Positions 1 through 7,393 of a DNA stretch of 18,070 bases are shown piece by piece. The DNA is from Verrucomicrobiales bacterium (GTDB taxonomy: Bacteria > Verrucomicrobiota > Verrucomicrobiia > Limisphaerales > UBA1096): the NCBI GenBank assembly GCA_028817635.1, contig JAPPPH010000135.1, forward strand, positions 320-18,389, given 5' to 3'. The translations under genes were made by a program, and so were the position numbers. Within the stretch, counting starts at the first letter, position 1, and each line of letters starts with the position of its first letter. The notes under the pieces are model-generated. The model had not been told where the DNA came from. It did no database searches and saw only the letters and a list, made by a program, of their open reading frames with translations.

Positions 1-176
1 TCATGGGCAATACCTGTCGGTGGTGCGAGGCCGAGATCATTTCGCGCCATAAAAAATAAAGCAATGCTTAAATCTTAAAAACAAGAAAATCATTCAAAAC
101 TTAGATCAATAAATGATATATCTAAAGTCCTGGGGTTCAGTGTGTTATGGGTGTCCGGTTTAATAACCCGGCACCG

Positions 177-190
177 CGCTTGGCCAAGCA
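177..190. repeat. Iterated palindrome, near copy (13/14)
   Basis: Reads CGCTTGGCCAAGCA, one change from the 14-base consensus CGCTTGGCCAAGCG. It is intergenic and is not preceded by the GGACGGCT hairpin seen at other intergenic copies. Confidence 0.75.
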
Positions 191-289
191 CAAAAATGGA
201 GTTACGACCCTGCGGATCCGTATAGAGAGATTAGTATTTTTATCGGACGCGGATGAACGCCGATTGGTATGATTGAAAATGATCCGTGG

Positions 290-359
290 AAATCCGTGGA
301 ATCTGTGTCTCACCCGAGGACGGCTCGGAGAGCCGTCCCTACCTGCGTTTGGCCAAGCG
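290..359. repeat. Composite intergenic repeat, copy 1
   Basis: A ~70-bp unit beginning AAATCCGTGGAATCTGTGTC, then a perfect 8-bp-arm hairpin (GGACGGCT, loop CGGAG, AGCCGTCC, 318-338), a short CTACCTG linker, and a near copy of the 14-base palindrome (CGTTTGGCCAAGCG, 346-359). It is repeated with few changes at 665-735. Two copies this close suggest duplication or insertion of a non-coding element. Confidence 0.85.
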
Positions 360-444
360 ATTCGTTAAACGCTGAGTTCGCAGTGGCGGGGAGGGCCGCA
401 GAGAGAAGTGCAGGGAAGAATTCCAACGGGATTCCACATTAAAG

Positions 445-646
445 CTCAAGGTTGAAACCATCGGTTTCTACCTTGAGTGAACAACCAAAACCGGAGCCAA
501 CCCTGTAAGGGTTTAACAAGATCATCGACATCAAAATGTCGTCCTGTCGTTGTGCAACCTTACAGGGTTTGCCGGTTTGTTCGACGAGGACCCAAGGTAG
601 AAACTGCGTTTGAACCTTGGGCTGTATCGTTCAATCCCTTCGGGAT
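445..646. repeat. Block of nested inverted repeats
   Basis: Four inverted-repeat pairs stack here. Hairpin 445-477 has 15-bp arms (CTCAAGGTTGAAACC and its near reverse complement, one mismatch). Segment 488-512 (around AACCCTGTAAGGG) is inverted at 556-578 with few mismatches. Hairpin 591-621 has 14-bp arms (CCCAAGGTAGAAAC / GTTTGAACCTTGGG, two mismatches). A small stem ATCCC-TTC-GGGAT sits at 634-646. The two outer hairpins share an AAGGTAGAAAC-like core. No open frame of note lies inside. It could be a non-autonomous mobile repeat or a structured transcript; I cannot tell which. Confidence 0.75.
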
Positions 647-664
647 AGCAAAATAGCCAATCAT

Positions 665-735
665 AAATCCGTGGAATCTGTGTCTCATCCGAGGACGGCT
701 CGGAGAGCCGTTCCTACCCTGCGCTTGGCCAAGCG
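665..735. repeat. Composite intergenic repeat, copy 2
   Basis: Second copy of the unit at 290-359: same AAATCCGTGGAATCTGTGTC lead, the GGACGGCT/AGCCGTTC hairpin (693-713, one arm mismatch), a CTACCCTG linker, then an exact CGCTTGGCCAAGCG at 722-735, extended to a 16-base palindrome at 721-736. It ends 5 bases from the stop codon of the minus-strand DUF1501 gene, so the hairpin lies just downstream of that gene and might act as a 3'-end structure. Confidence 0.85.
722..735. repeat. Iterated palindrome, exact copy
   Basis: Exact CGCTTGGCCAAGCG, intergenic, the distal part of the composite repeat. It is followed at once by a half-copy (CGCTTGG, 734-740) running up to the DUF1501 stop codon. Confidence 0.95.
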
Positions 736-740
736 CTTGG

Positions 741-2201
741 TTAGGCTAGGATTTCGGGAATGATGTGGCCGTGGACGTCGGTGAGGCGGCGTTGAATGCC
801 GTTGTGGTTAAAGGTGAGCTTTTCGTGATCCAGACCCAGTAGGTGGAGCATGGTGGCGTGGAGATCGTGGAAGGGATGGACGTTCTCGGTCGCCTCGAAT
901 CCGAGTTCGTCGGTGGCGCCGTGACTGACCCCGGGCTTAATGCCAGCCCCGGTTAGGACGGCGGTGAAGCCACCGGGGTTGTGGTCACGGCCTTTGGCTC
1001 CTTTCTGGAACATGGGCATGCGGCCAAATTCGGTGCACCAAAGGATGAGGGTATCCTTCAGCATGCCGCGTTGCTTGAGGTCCCGAATGAGGGCGGCGGA
1101 GGGTTGATCCATGATCGGGCCGTGGACGTCGTATTGCTCGCGCAGCTTCTGATGGCCGTCCCAATTCAATTGGCCGGCGGTGGCGTAGGCCCCGTTGAAG
1201 AGCTGCACGAAGCGCACGCCCTTCTCGATCAGGCGCCGGGCGAGAATGCAGTTCTTGGCATAGTCGGCCTTGATCTGGTTCTTGGAGTCGTCCGCGCCGT
1301 ACATGTTGAGGATGTGCTGCGGCTCGGTGGAAAGATCGCTGATCTCCGGGACGGACAACTGCATCCGGGCGGCCAGTTCGTAGCTGGCGATTCGGGCGGC
1401 GAGATTGGCATCCTCCGGGTTGCGTTTGAGGTGTTGATCGTTCAGCAGTTTCAACAGGTCACGCGCGGCTACGTCGGTCTTCTTCGAGATCGATTTCGGC
1501 GGCTGCAGGTTTTGAATGGGCTGCTTGGAATTAAACGGAGTGCCTTGGAAAACAGCGGGCAGGAATCCGGGCCCCCAATTGTTGACGCTGGCCTGCGGGA
1601 CACCTCGCGGATCGGGAATGGCGACGAAAGCGGGCAGGTTCTCGTTTTCGGATCCGAGGGCATAAGTGATCCACGCGCCCATGCTCGGGAAACCATCGAG
1701 GGTGAAGCCAGTGGAGATGAAATTCTCCGCGGGCCCGTGCGTATTCGATTTGCTGGTGAGCGAATGGATGAAGGCGTAGTCGTCGGCCATGGAGGCCAAA
1801 TGCGGAACCATGTCGGAGCACATCTTGCCGGTTTGGCCGTAAGGACGGAATTCGTATTGCGGGCGGGCCAGATTGCCGGATGGACCCTGAAAGGTCACGG
1901 GCGGTCCGTTTTTCAACGGCTGCCCGTCGTGTTTGATCAGTTCGGGTTTGTAATCCCAAGTCTCCAACTGGCTGCAGGCGCCGGCGCAAAAAATGACCAA
2001 CACATTCTTGGCCTTGGCGGGGTAATGAGGGGGACGTACCGCGTGGGGCCGAGCCGGGTTAATCTGCGGGCCGTTGGCCAGCAGGCCCTGTTTGTTCAAC
2101 AGGCTCGTGAGCGCGATGGCTCCAAGACCGGTTGCCGATTGGCCGAGAAAGTTGCGGCGATTCAGCAGGCTTCGGCTGTGGCTGGAAAATTCGTTGATCA
2201 C
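741..2201 (-). CDS. DUF1501 family exported protein (cluster A)
   Basis: 486 aa, GTG start at 2199-2201. A twin-arginine signal is visible (RRNFLG, residues 15-20, then a short hydrophobic stretch), so export in folded form by Tat is likely. Family marks include the ETWDYKP segment after the signal, TEFGRMP (390-396), GRDHN (404-408) and the C-terminal HNGIQRRLTDVHG. DUF1501 is placed by fold with the alkaline-phosphatase/sulfatase-like superfamily; I see no classical sulfatase C-x-P-x-R signature, so the catalytic role is unknown. The GTG overlaps the TGA of the upstream DUF1553 gene by 4 bases (2198-2201), implying translational coupling. Such pairs are a recurrent PVC arrangement. Length is normal and no frameshift is seen. 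No copy of the 14-base palindrome occurs inside. It is a paralogue of the gene at 7394-8797. Confidence 0.93.
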   Translation of the reverse strand: MINEFSSHSRSLLNRRNFLGQSATGLGAIALTSLLNKQGLLANGPQINPARPHAVRPPHYPAKAKNVLVIFCAGACSQLETWDYKPELIKHDGQPLKNGPPVTFQGPSGNLARPQYEFRPYGQTGKMCSDMVPHLASMADDYAFIHSLTSKSNTHGPAENFISTGFTLDGFPSMGAWITYALGSENENLPAFVAIPDPRGVPQASVNNWGPGFLPAVFQGTPFNSKQPIQNLQPPKSISKKTDVAARDLLKLLNDQHLKRNPEDANLAARIASYELAARMQLSVPEISDLSTEPQHILNMYGADDSKNQIKADYAKNCILARRLIEKGVRFVQLFNGAYATAGQLNWDGHQKLREQYDVHGPIMDQPSAALIRDLKQRGMLKDTLILWCTEFGRMPMFQKGAKGRDHNPGGFTAVLTGAGIKPGVSHGATDELGFEATENVHPFHDLHATMLHLLGLDHEKLTFNHNGIQRRLTDVHGHIIPEILA

Positions 2202-5200
2202 GGAATGAACAAAAATTCGTTGCTGTTAAATAATACGCGGCAAAGCGTGGGGAGACCATGTGTTTCGGCGGTGGCGACGGCGGCTTTGGTTTCGACGGGA
2301 TTGGGTTGGCGGCCGAAAGCGAGCTGGAAAGCGCGGGTAACCTGTTGGCGCGAATCGTTGCCGGTTTCTTTGACCACGCGGTTGGCAAAAGCTGCAGCCT
2401 GATCATTCACAAAGGGGCTGTTGAAAAGGTTGAGCGCTTGAATTGCCGTGGTGGATTGTTTGCGGCGGGGCATGGTTTGGCCGGCATCAGGCGCATCGAA
2501 AACACCAAAGATGGGAACCGGTTCCATGCGGATTTTGTGTTGGTAGATCATGCGCCGGAATTCTCTTTGGGTGAACTCCGTCACGGGAGGGAAACCGGTG
2601 AGGCCGCCGCGGGATTTGAAGAAACTGAAGCCCGGGCCGCCGGCCTCCAGATTCAAATTGCCGCTCACCAAAAGAATGCTGTCGCGAATGGCTTCGGCCT
2701 CGAGCCGGCGGGAGGGGAATCGCCAAAGCAAACGGGAATCCGCATCAGCCTTTTGCCCCGCTTCGTTCATGCGGCTCGACTGCTGATAGGTATCACTCAG
2801 CATGATCAGCTTGTGCATGTGTTTGACGGACCAACCGCTGCGAACGAATTCGTGGGCAAGCCAATCGAGCAGCTCCGGGTGCGAGGGCTTGGCGCCGTTG
2901 CGGCCGAAGTCGCTGCTGGTGAGGACGAGCCCCGCGCCAAAATGAAACTGCCAGATCCGGTTCACCGCGACGCGGGCGGTGAGCGGATTTTTTGCGTTGG
3001 CAATCCAGTTGGCCAGAGCTAGGCGCCGATCCGCTTCGGGAGCGTCCTTTGCTAGGGACAATTCACCCAGTGCACTCAGCACCGTTGGGGTGACTTCCTC
3101 TTGGGGTTGCTCGGCGTCGCCCCGCTTTAAAAGGTGAACCGTCTCCGGCTTGCCGAACTTGCCCCCAAACACCAATCTGGATTTTGAAATCTCCGTCAGC
3201 CGGGATTCGATTTTCTTTTTCTCGACCAACAGGGCCTTGGATTTCGCCAGCTGTTTGGGTTCAAGTGCCGCGATGCTTTTTCGTTTTTGCGTCTTATTGG
3301 GAGCGCCGCTGCAGGCCTCAATTTCGCGGAGGGTCCAGTGCTTGAAGTTGCCTTCGTTTTTCCATTCCAATTCAAAGCCGGTAGCCCCGGGCACAGGATC
3401 GAAAACAATGGAATAAAAGCCGTCGTGAGCGGTGTCGAGGTGCTCGATCGTGTTGCCTTTGATTTTTACCTTCGGCAACGGATTGGCATCGCCGCTGAAC
3501 ATCTCGATCGAGAGATTTTTGACATCCGAATAGGTGCGCGCAGCGAGGTCGGCATCGGTATCCGTGGTGACGCGCACCGTTATCTGCTGCAACCGGCCAT
3601 TTTTATCATTGCCGGCGATGTCGTTGATGCGGATATGCGACAGGTTGTGAACTCCCTTTTCAAACGCCAGAAGCGACCGTTGTGGCGCCGTTGTGGTACC
3701 GGGATTGGTCGTGAAGGTCATCGTGCCGACATCGCCATCGTACGCGTTTTTAAACCCGGTGGTTCCCTGGCGTTCCGGGCCGGGGCGGACGATGCCGTTC
3801 ACAATCTTGATCAGCGACCGTCGATCAGTTGAGTCAGCGACTACTTTCCAGACTCCCAAATCATCGGCCACTTCAATCACGTATTCGAGCGCCAGTCGGT
3901 CGGTAAACTTGCCTTCGCGGTCTCGTGACCAGACGAGGCGGTCGATCGTGTGCACAGCCGGGAACTCGAGCATGACCCAGCCGGTCTGCTTGCCGCACAT
4001 CCAACTGCGCGAGTTGCCCAGTTGTCCATCATTGATAAACTCGAGTTTATGCTTACCGGAGACTTTGCTGCCCGAAGCGCTTCGTTTCACACCGAGCGAT
4101 GCGAGGGCGATGTTTTGGCCGTTCGTGTCAAAGATTTCCAGCTCGTCAATGCAAGGCTCATAGAGATTGGTTTTCTTGATCGTAAACCGAACTTTCCGCG
4201 CCTTAACCGGGGCAAACCGTTCCACATTGAGCGAGGCATTAACCGATGAGCGTTCCACGCCAGACCGGGCAAGCGGCACAAAGCCGGCCAACGCACGATC
4301 AATTTCACGGACACGGGATTGAAGCTGTTCCTTCTCCTTGTGTAAGGCACCTGCGTTGGCCGGCCGGATCGGGCGATCGCCGTAGGACACCCCGGCAAAG
4401 AATGCCTGCATGGAGTAGTAATCCTTGGCCGAGATATCATCAAACTTGTGATCATGACAGCGGGCACAACCCACACTGAGCCCAAGAAAAGCCTCGCTGG
4501 TGTTAATGACGATCTCGCTCAACTCATCCTGACGCGCCAGGCGCATCGATTCCGCGTCCTTGCCAATTTGGCCGGGCAACAGGCGGGCGGCCGTCATCAG
4601 AAAACCGGTCGCCGCATCTTGGCCAAATTGATCTCCCGCAATTTGCTCGCGGATGAATTGATCAAAGGGAGTGTCCTTGTTGAACGCCTCGATCACATAG
4701 TCGCGGTATGGCCACGCATGCGGGCGCGGCGTATTCACTTCGAATCCGTGGGTATCCGCATAACGCACCACGTCCAGCCAATGCTGCGCCCAACGTTCTC
4801 CATAACGAGGGGAGGCGAGCAGTCGATCCACTGCTTCGGCAAAGGCGATCTCTGTCAATCTCGAATCTTCGACGAATTCTTTCACCGAATCAGAACCGGG
4901 AGGCAGGCCGGTCAGATCCAAGGACGCGCGCCGCAGCAGGGTGACCCGATCTGCCTTAGGCGAAGGTTTCAGATTGTTTTCACGCAGCGTTCGGTCAATG
5001 AAATAATCGATGGGATTGCTTTGGGCCGGTACTACCGCGCGCTTCACGGGCTGGAATGACCAATGCTTTTTGTCAGATGCTGATGCAGTTAAAGCAATGA
5101 GGATAGAAATGAATGCTAATGCAACGCCGCGGACTCGCAGGCTCGTCCCTCCACTGGATGCGCTCGAATGGAGGGGCGAGCCTGCGAGTCCGCGTGATTG

Positions 5201-5218
5201 GAAATTGAATGTGCTCAT
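2198..5218 (-). CDS. DUF1549/DUF1553 (PSCyt2-PSD1) exported protein (cluster A)
   Basis: 1006 aa, ATG at 5216-5218. A hydrophobic signal segment occupies about residues 31-47 (cleavage likely after ASA, 45-47). DUF1549 follows (about 68-280) and contains a CARCH haem-type CxxCH motif (251-255). The middle (about 330-640) looks like one or two F5/8-type-C or discoidin-like carbohydrate-binding beta domains (for example VRFTIKKTNLYEPCIDELEIFD). DUF1553 spans about 690-1006 with NRIWQFHFGAGL, SHPELLDWLAHEF and the terminal NSNEFLF. Residues 9-31 are encoded by a large inverted repeat, making the N-terminus unusually long; a shorter start is possible, but no good ATG follows before the signal. 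ATGA overlap with the esterase stop upstream and GTGA overlap with DUF1501 downstream. The role, perhaps in surface polysaccharide processing with electron transfer, is inferred. Confidence 0.92.
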   Translation of the reverse strand: MSTFNFQSRGLAGSPLHSSASSGGTSLRVRGVALAFISILIALTASASDKKHWSFQPVKRAVVPAQSNPIDYFIDRTLRENNLKPSPKADRVTLLRRASLDLTGLPPGSDSVKEFVEDSRLTEIAFAEAVDRLLASPRYGERWAQHWLDVVRYADTHGFEVNTPRPHAWPYRDYVIEAFNKDTPFDQFIREQIAGDQFGQDAATGFLMTAARLLPGQIGKDAESMRLARQDELSEIVINTSEAFLGLSVGCARCHDHKFDDISAKDYYSMQAFFAGVSYGDRPIRPANAGALHKEKEQLQSRVREIDRALAGFVPLARSGVERSSVNASLNVERFAPVKARKVRFTIKKTNLYEPCIDELEIFDTNGQNIALASLGVKRSASGSKVSGKHKLEFINDGQLGNSRSWMCGKQTGWVMLEFPAVHTIDRLVWSRDREGKFTDRLALEYVIEVADDLGVWKVVADSTDRRSLIKIVNGIVRPGPERQGTTGFKNAYDGDVGTMTFTTNPGTTTAPQRSLLAFEKGVHNLSHIRINDIAGNDKNGRLQQITVRVTTDTDADLAARTYSDVKNLSIEMFSGDANPLPKVKIKGNTIEHLDTAHDGFYSIVFDPVPGATGFELEWKNEGNFKHWTLREIEACSGAPNKTQKRKSIAALEPKQLAKSKALLVEKKKIESRLTEISKSRLVFGGKFGKPETVHLLKRGDAEQPQEEVTPTVLSALGELSLAKDAPEADRRLALANWIANAKNPLTARVAVNRIWQFHFGAGLVLTSSDFGRNGAKPSHPELLDWLAHEFVRSGWSVKHMHKLIMLSDTYQQSSRMNEAGQKADADSRLLWRFPSRRLEAEAIRDSILLVSGNLNLEAGGPGFSFFKSRGGLTGFPPVTEFTQREFRRMIYQHKIRMEPVPIFGVFDAPDAGQTMPRRKQSTTAIQALNLFNSPFVNDQAAAFANRVVKETGNDSRQQVTRAFQLAFGRQPNPVETKAAVATAETHGLPTLCRVLFNSNEFLFIP
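5128..5194. repeat. 67-bp inverted repeat inside the DUF1553 start region
   Basis: Two 26-base arms (5128-5153 and 5169-5194) are reverse complements with one mismatch, separated by a 15-base loop. The arm core is GGACTCGCAGGCTCG. In the mRNA the stem begins 24 nt after the first base of the start codon, and in frame it writes residues 9-31, immediately before the hydrophobic signal core. This looks like an inserted palindromic element that was kept open as coding sequence; it could also hinder or tune translation of the gene. Confidence 0.92.
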
Positions 5219-7221
5219 TTCAAAATGCGCAGGATGGCTTGGTCATCTCCACTGGACAGCAAGGTGAATGAGCTGCCTTTAAAAAAGCGGCCGGTGAAAT
5301 TGAAATTGGCCTTCAACTCCGCTGCTGTCAACGCCTTGCCGCTGCCGTGCACAGCGCCGGCGATGGTGAGGCGGCGGGGGGCAATGAGCGCGGCGAGGTG
5401 CGGGATGTCGCCGGCTTCGCGCAACATGTTCGGCGCCATCAAACCCAGCCGCTGTTTGGTGTACGGCACGTCGCTGATATAACTGGCGAGCGAACCGATG
5501 GTGACCGTGTGGGCAATTCGCTCGTCCAACGCCGCAGCAGAAAGCGCCACCACCCCAGCGGGGCCGTTGCCGATCACAGTGACGGGCTCGGTGCCGAGTT
5601 GGTCCAGCAGGGTGCGGAGGTCGCGGACCCATTGGCCGAGGAGCGGTTGGCCAAGCCAGAGCGACCACTCGGCAGTGTTGTGGTCCGGAGCGCGGCGGAT
5701 GGCGTCTCGCGCGTAGGCGTGCTGACCGGTGGCACGGAGGCTGAGGGAGACCACGGTGTGGCCGGATTGCTGAACTGCGGCGGCGAGCTTGTTTTCAGCA
5801 AGTTTCACTTCGCCATTGAGGCTGAGAAAAATCACACGGCCTTTTTTGCGGGGCGCTTGGCCAAGCGTTTCGGTGGCGGTGAGGCGGATGCCCGGCTCGG
5901 GCGAGAAATTGATGCGGCGTGTGGGCGACTCAGGGCCGTCCTTGAGCAGCTGTGTCGGGCGCGGTTTGGTGCCGCCGAGCACGTGCACGTCCAGCGCGTG
6001 GCGGATTTCATCGAGGTCATCGGCCCAATTGGACTGCTCGAGTTGCGCCACGAGCCGGCGGCCTTCGCGCGCGGCGAGTTGCGGGATGGTCAGCCAATCA
6101 TCCGGCCGCGTTTGGCCGGGAAAGCATCGCAGCTTTTCGGGATTCACCGTCTCAATCTTTGGCTCGTTGATGGGCGCGCCGTTGCCCTCGGCCTTGAGGT
6201 GCAGCGTCATCCAGCCGTACATCGCCTCGCGCATCGGCTCGTTGTAATCGTGCTTTGACTCCACCGGCAGGTGCTTCACCGATTTTGGTTTGCCGTGCAG
6301 CGCATAAATAGGCCGCGTCAACGCCAGTGATTTCTTCGCCTCGCCAACCGAAAACTGAATGCCATCTCGCGTCGCATTGATCACCATCAGCGCGCGCGGC
6401 GCCGTGAGACTGAGCACACTCCATTCCTCCGTGAACCGCAACGCCCCCGGCACCACCTCGCACATGCAGCACGCCACGCCGAGGTACGCCTGGTAATTGC
6501 CCACCGAACACACCGGCACCACCGCCTTGAACCGTTCGTCCCACGCGCCCGCGTACATCGTCTGGTTGCCGCCGCCGCTCGTACCCGTGATGCCCAACCG
6601 CTCGCCGTCCACCTCCTTGCGCGTTAGTAAATAATCCACCGCGCGCATGTTCTCATAAACCTGCAGCCCGCTCAGTGGCTGGCCCACCGGCCAAAGCGTC
6701 GCCGCCACCATCTCGCCGTGATACTCCCCCAGCGCCTTGCCGATGCCGCGCTCGCCCGCTCCCAGCGCATCCACCGCCAGCGCAAAAAAACCCAGCTTAG
6801 CCAGCCCAATACACCGCGCCTGCACCTTGCGGTCCTGCTTCGCCCCGCTCCAATGCCCGTGCACGCACAACACCGCCGGCCGCCGCCCCGGGCCGTCGGG
6901 CACGTAGGCATTGGCCGTCATCCACACGCCCGGCATGGTTTGGAAAACGATGCGCTCCACGCGATAGCCCTCGCGTTTTTCTGTGCCGAGAATGCGCGGC
7001 TTCAATTCGCACTCTTCCTCCGGAAACCCGCCCCAAGCACGCAGCAGCTTTTCGCGAATCACCGCCCGTTGCGCTTGCCATTCCGCCAGCGTCTCCGGTG
7101 TCCGATCCATCGCTCTTAACGCCGCTGCGTGTTTTTTGACATACTGCAAAAACGCATTGGGCGTTTCCTCCGCGGCCGGCGTTGCCAGGGCAAATAGGAA
7201 AATGAGGATGAACCTTTTCAT
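5215..7221 (-). CDS. Acetyl-xylan-esterase-like alpha/beta hydrolase, two-domain
   Basis: 668 aa, ATG at 7219-7221. A Sec signal peptide is visible (residues 1-17, MKRFILIFLFALATPAA). The first domain (about 75-345) is an alpha/beta hydrolase of the acetyl xylan esterase/Abhydrolase_7 kind: HGHWSG near the oxyanion hole (121-126), nucleophile elbow GTSGG with S215, a likely acid D286 (NATRDGIQF) and likely base H324 (SKHDYN). A second hydrolase-like region (about 440-640) has GNGPAG (551-556) where the nucleophile Gly-x-Ser-x-Gly would be, so it appears catalytically dead. The likely role is secreted removal of ester groups from polysaccharide; the substrate is not known. One palindrome copy encodes TLGQA (452-456). 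It is the first gene of cluster A, overlapping the next gene by ATGA at 5215-5218. Confidence 0.88.
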   Translation of the reverse strand: MKRFILIFLFALATPAAEETPNAFLQYVKKHAAALRAMDRTPETLAEWQAQRAVIREKLLRAWGGFPEEECELKPRILGTEKREGYRVERIVFQTMPGVWMTANAYVPDGPGRRPAVLCVHGHWSGAKQDRKVQARCIGLAKLGFFALAVDALGAGERGIGKALGEYHGEMVAATLWPVGQPLSGLQVYENMRAVDYLLTRKEVDGERLGITGTSGGGNQTMYAGAWDERFKAVVPVCSVGNYQAYLGVACCMCEVVPGALRFTEEWSVLSLTAPRALMVINATRDGIQFSVGEAKKSLALTRPIYALHGKPKSVKHLPVESKHDYNEPMREAMYGWMTLHLKAEGNGAPINEPKIETVNPEKLRCFPGQTRPDDWLTIPQLAAREGRRLVAQLEQSNWADDLDEIRHALDVHVLGGTKPRPTQLLKDGPESPTRRINFSPEPGIRLTATETLGQAPRKKGRVIFLSLNGEVKLAENKLAAAVQQSGHTVVSLSLRATGQHAYARDAIRRAPDHNTAEWSLWLGQPLLGQWVRDLRTLLDQLGTEPVTVIGNGPAGVVALSAAALDERIAHTVTIGSLASYISDVPYTKQRLGLMAPNMLREAGDIPHLAALIAPRRLTIAGAVHGSGKALTAAELKANFNFTGRFFKGSSFTLLSSGDDQAILRILK
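5854..5867. repeat. Iterated palindrome, exact copy, in esterase gene
   Basis: Exact CGCTTGGCCAAGCG, read on the minus strand as T-L-G-Q-A (residues 452-456) in the join between the two hydrolase domains. It is the only copy inside cluster A coding sequence. Confidence 0.95.
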
Positions 7222-7237
7222 CGTTAGGGCTCGGCCG

Positions 7238-7266
7238 ATTAAATGCAGTCCACGCCGATTTGTCAG
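7238..7266 (-). promoter_or_regulatory. Putative sigma-70-like promoter of cluster A
   Basis: On the minus strand CTGACA (-35 position, 7261-7266) and TTTAAT (-10 position, 7238-7243) are separated by exactly 17 bases; each differs from consensus at one base. Transcription would begin near 7231, leaving only about 10 nt before the esterase ATG, and no clear Shine-Dalgarno is seen. It is the only such good match found upstream of cluster A. PVC promoter rules are poorly known, so this remains a prediction. Confidence 0.4.
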
Positions 7267-7393
7267 CTAATCATTTTTTGGTCAGCTTTGTGGATTTTTG
7301 AAAAATCTGCACGAGGCACCGGCTGTTCTCGGTGAGTCCGATACCGGAGTATTGTCGTAAGCTCCTTACTTGGGGCGAGGCTGTTGTGTGCAT

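Larger units (their letters stand above)
1..740. other. Gene-poor, repeat-rich intergenic region
   Basis: No convincing complete gene lies here. Positions 1-130 are AT-rich. Short open frames touch the left edge on both strands (for example a plus-strand tail ending at the TAA at 49-51, and a minus-strand ATG at 48-50), but none can be assigned. From 177 on, the region is packed with repeats, listed separately: palindrome copies, a hairpin-palindrome element in two copies about 375 bp apart, and a block of nested inverted repeats at about 445-646. It lies downstream of the stop of the cluster A DUF1501 gene, so any of the hairpins could end that transcript, but none has an obvious T-tract on the correct strand. 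Confidence 0.7.

Noticed and set aside
1..51. Possible gene ends or starts at the left edge
   Set aside because: Short frames are open on both strands (a plus-strand tail to the TAA at 49, a minus-strand ATG at 48-50), but too few residues are visible to choose or name one.
445..646. Insertion sequence
   Set aside because: Inverted repeats are clear, but no transposase frame and no target-site duplication could be seen.
290..735. CRISPR array
   Set aside because: Only two copies of the direct repeat exist, about 375 bp apart, with no regular spacers and no cas genes.
981..2402. 473-aa open frame on the plus strand
   Set aside because: It is antisense to the DUF1501 and DUF1553 genes, has no recognisable domain or start signal, and is expected from GC-rich third-position bias.
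7300..7393. Rho-independent terminator after the cluster B DUF1501 gene
   Set aside because: A short CACCG/CGGTG stem is present, but the T-run is about 10 bases away and the stem is weak.
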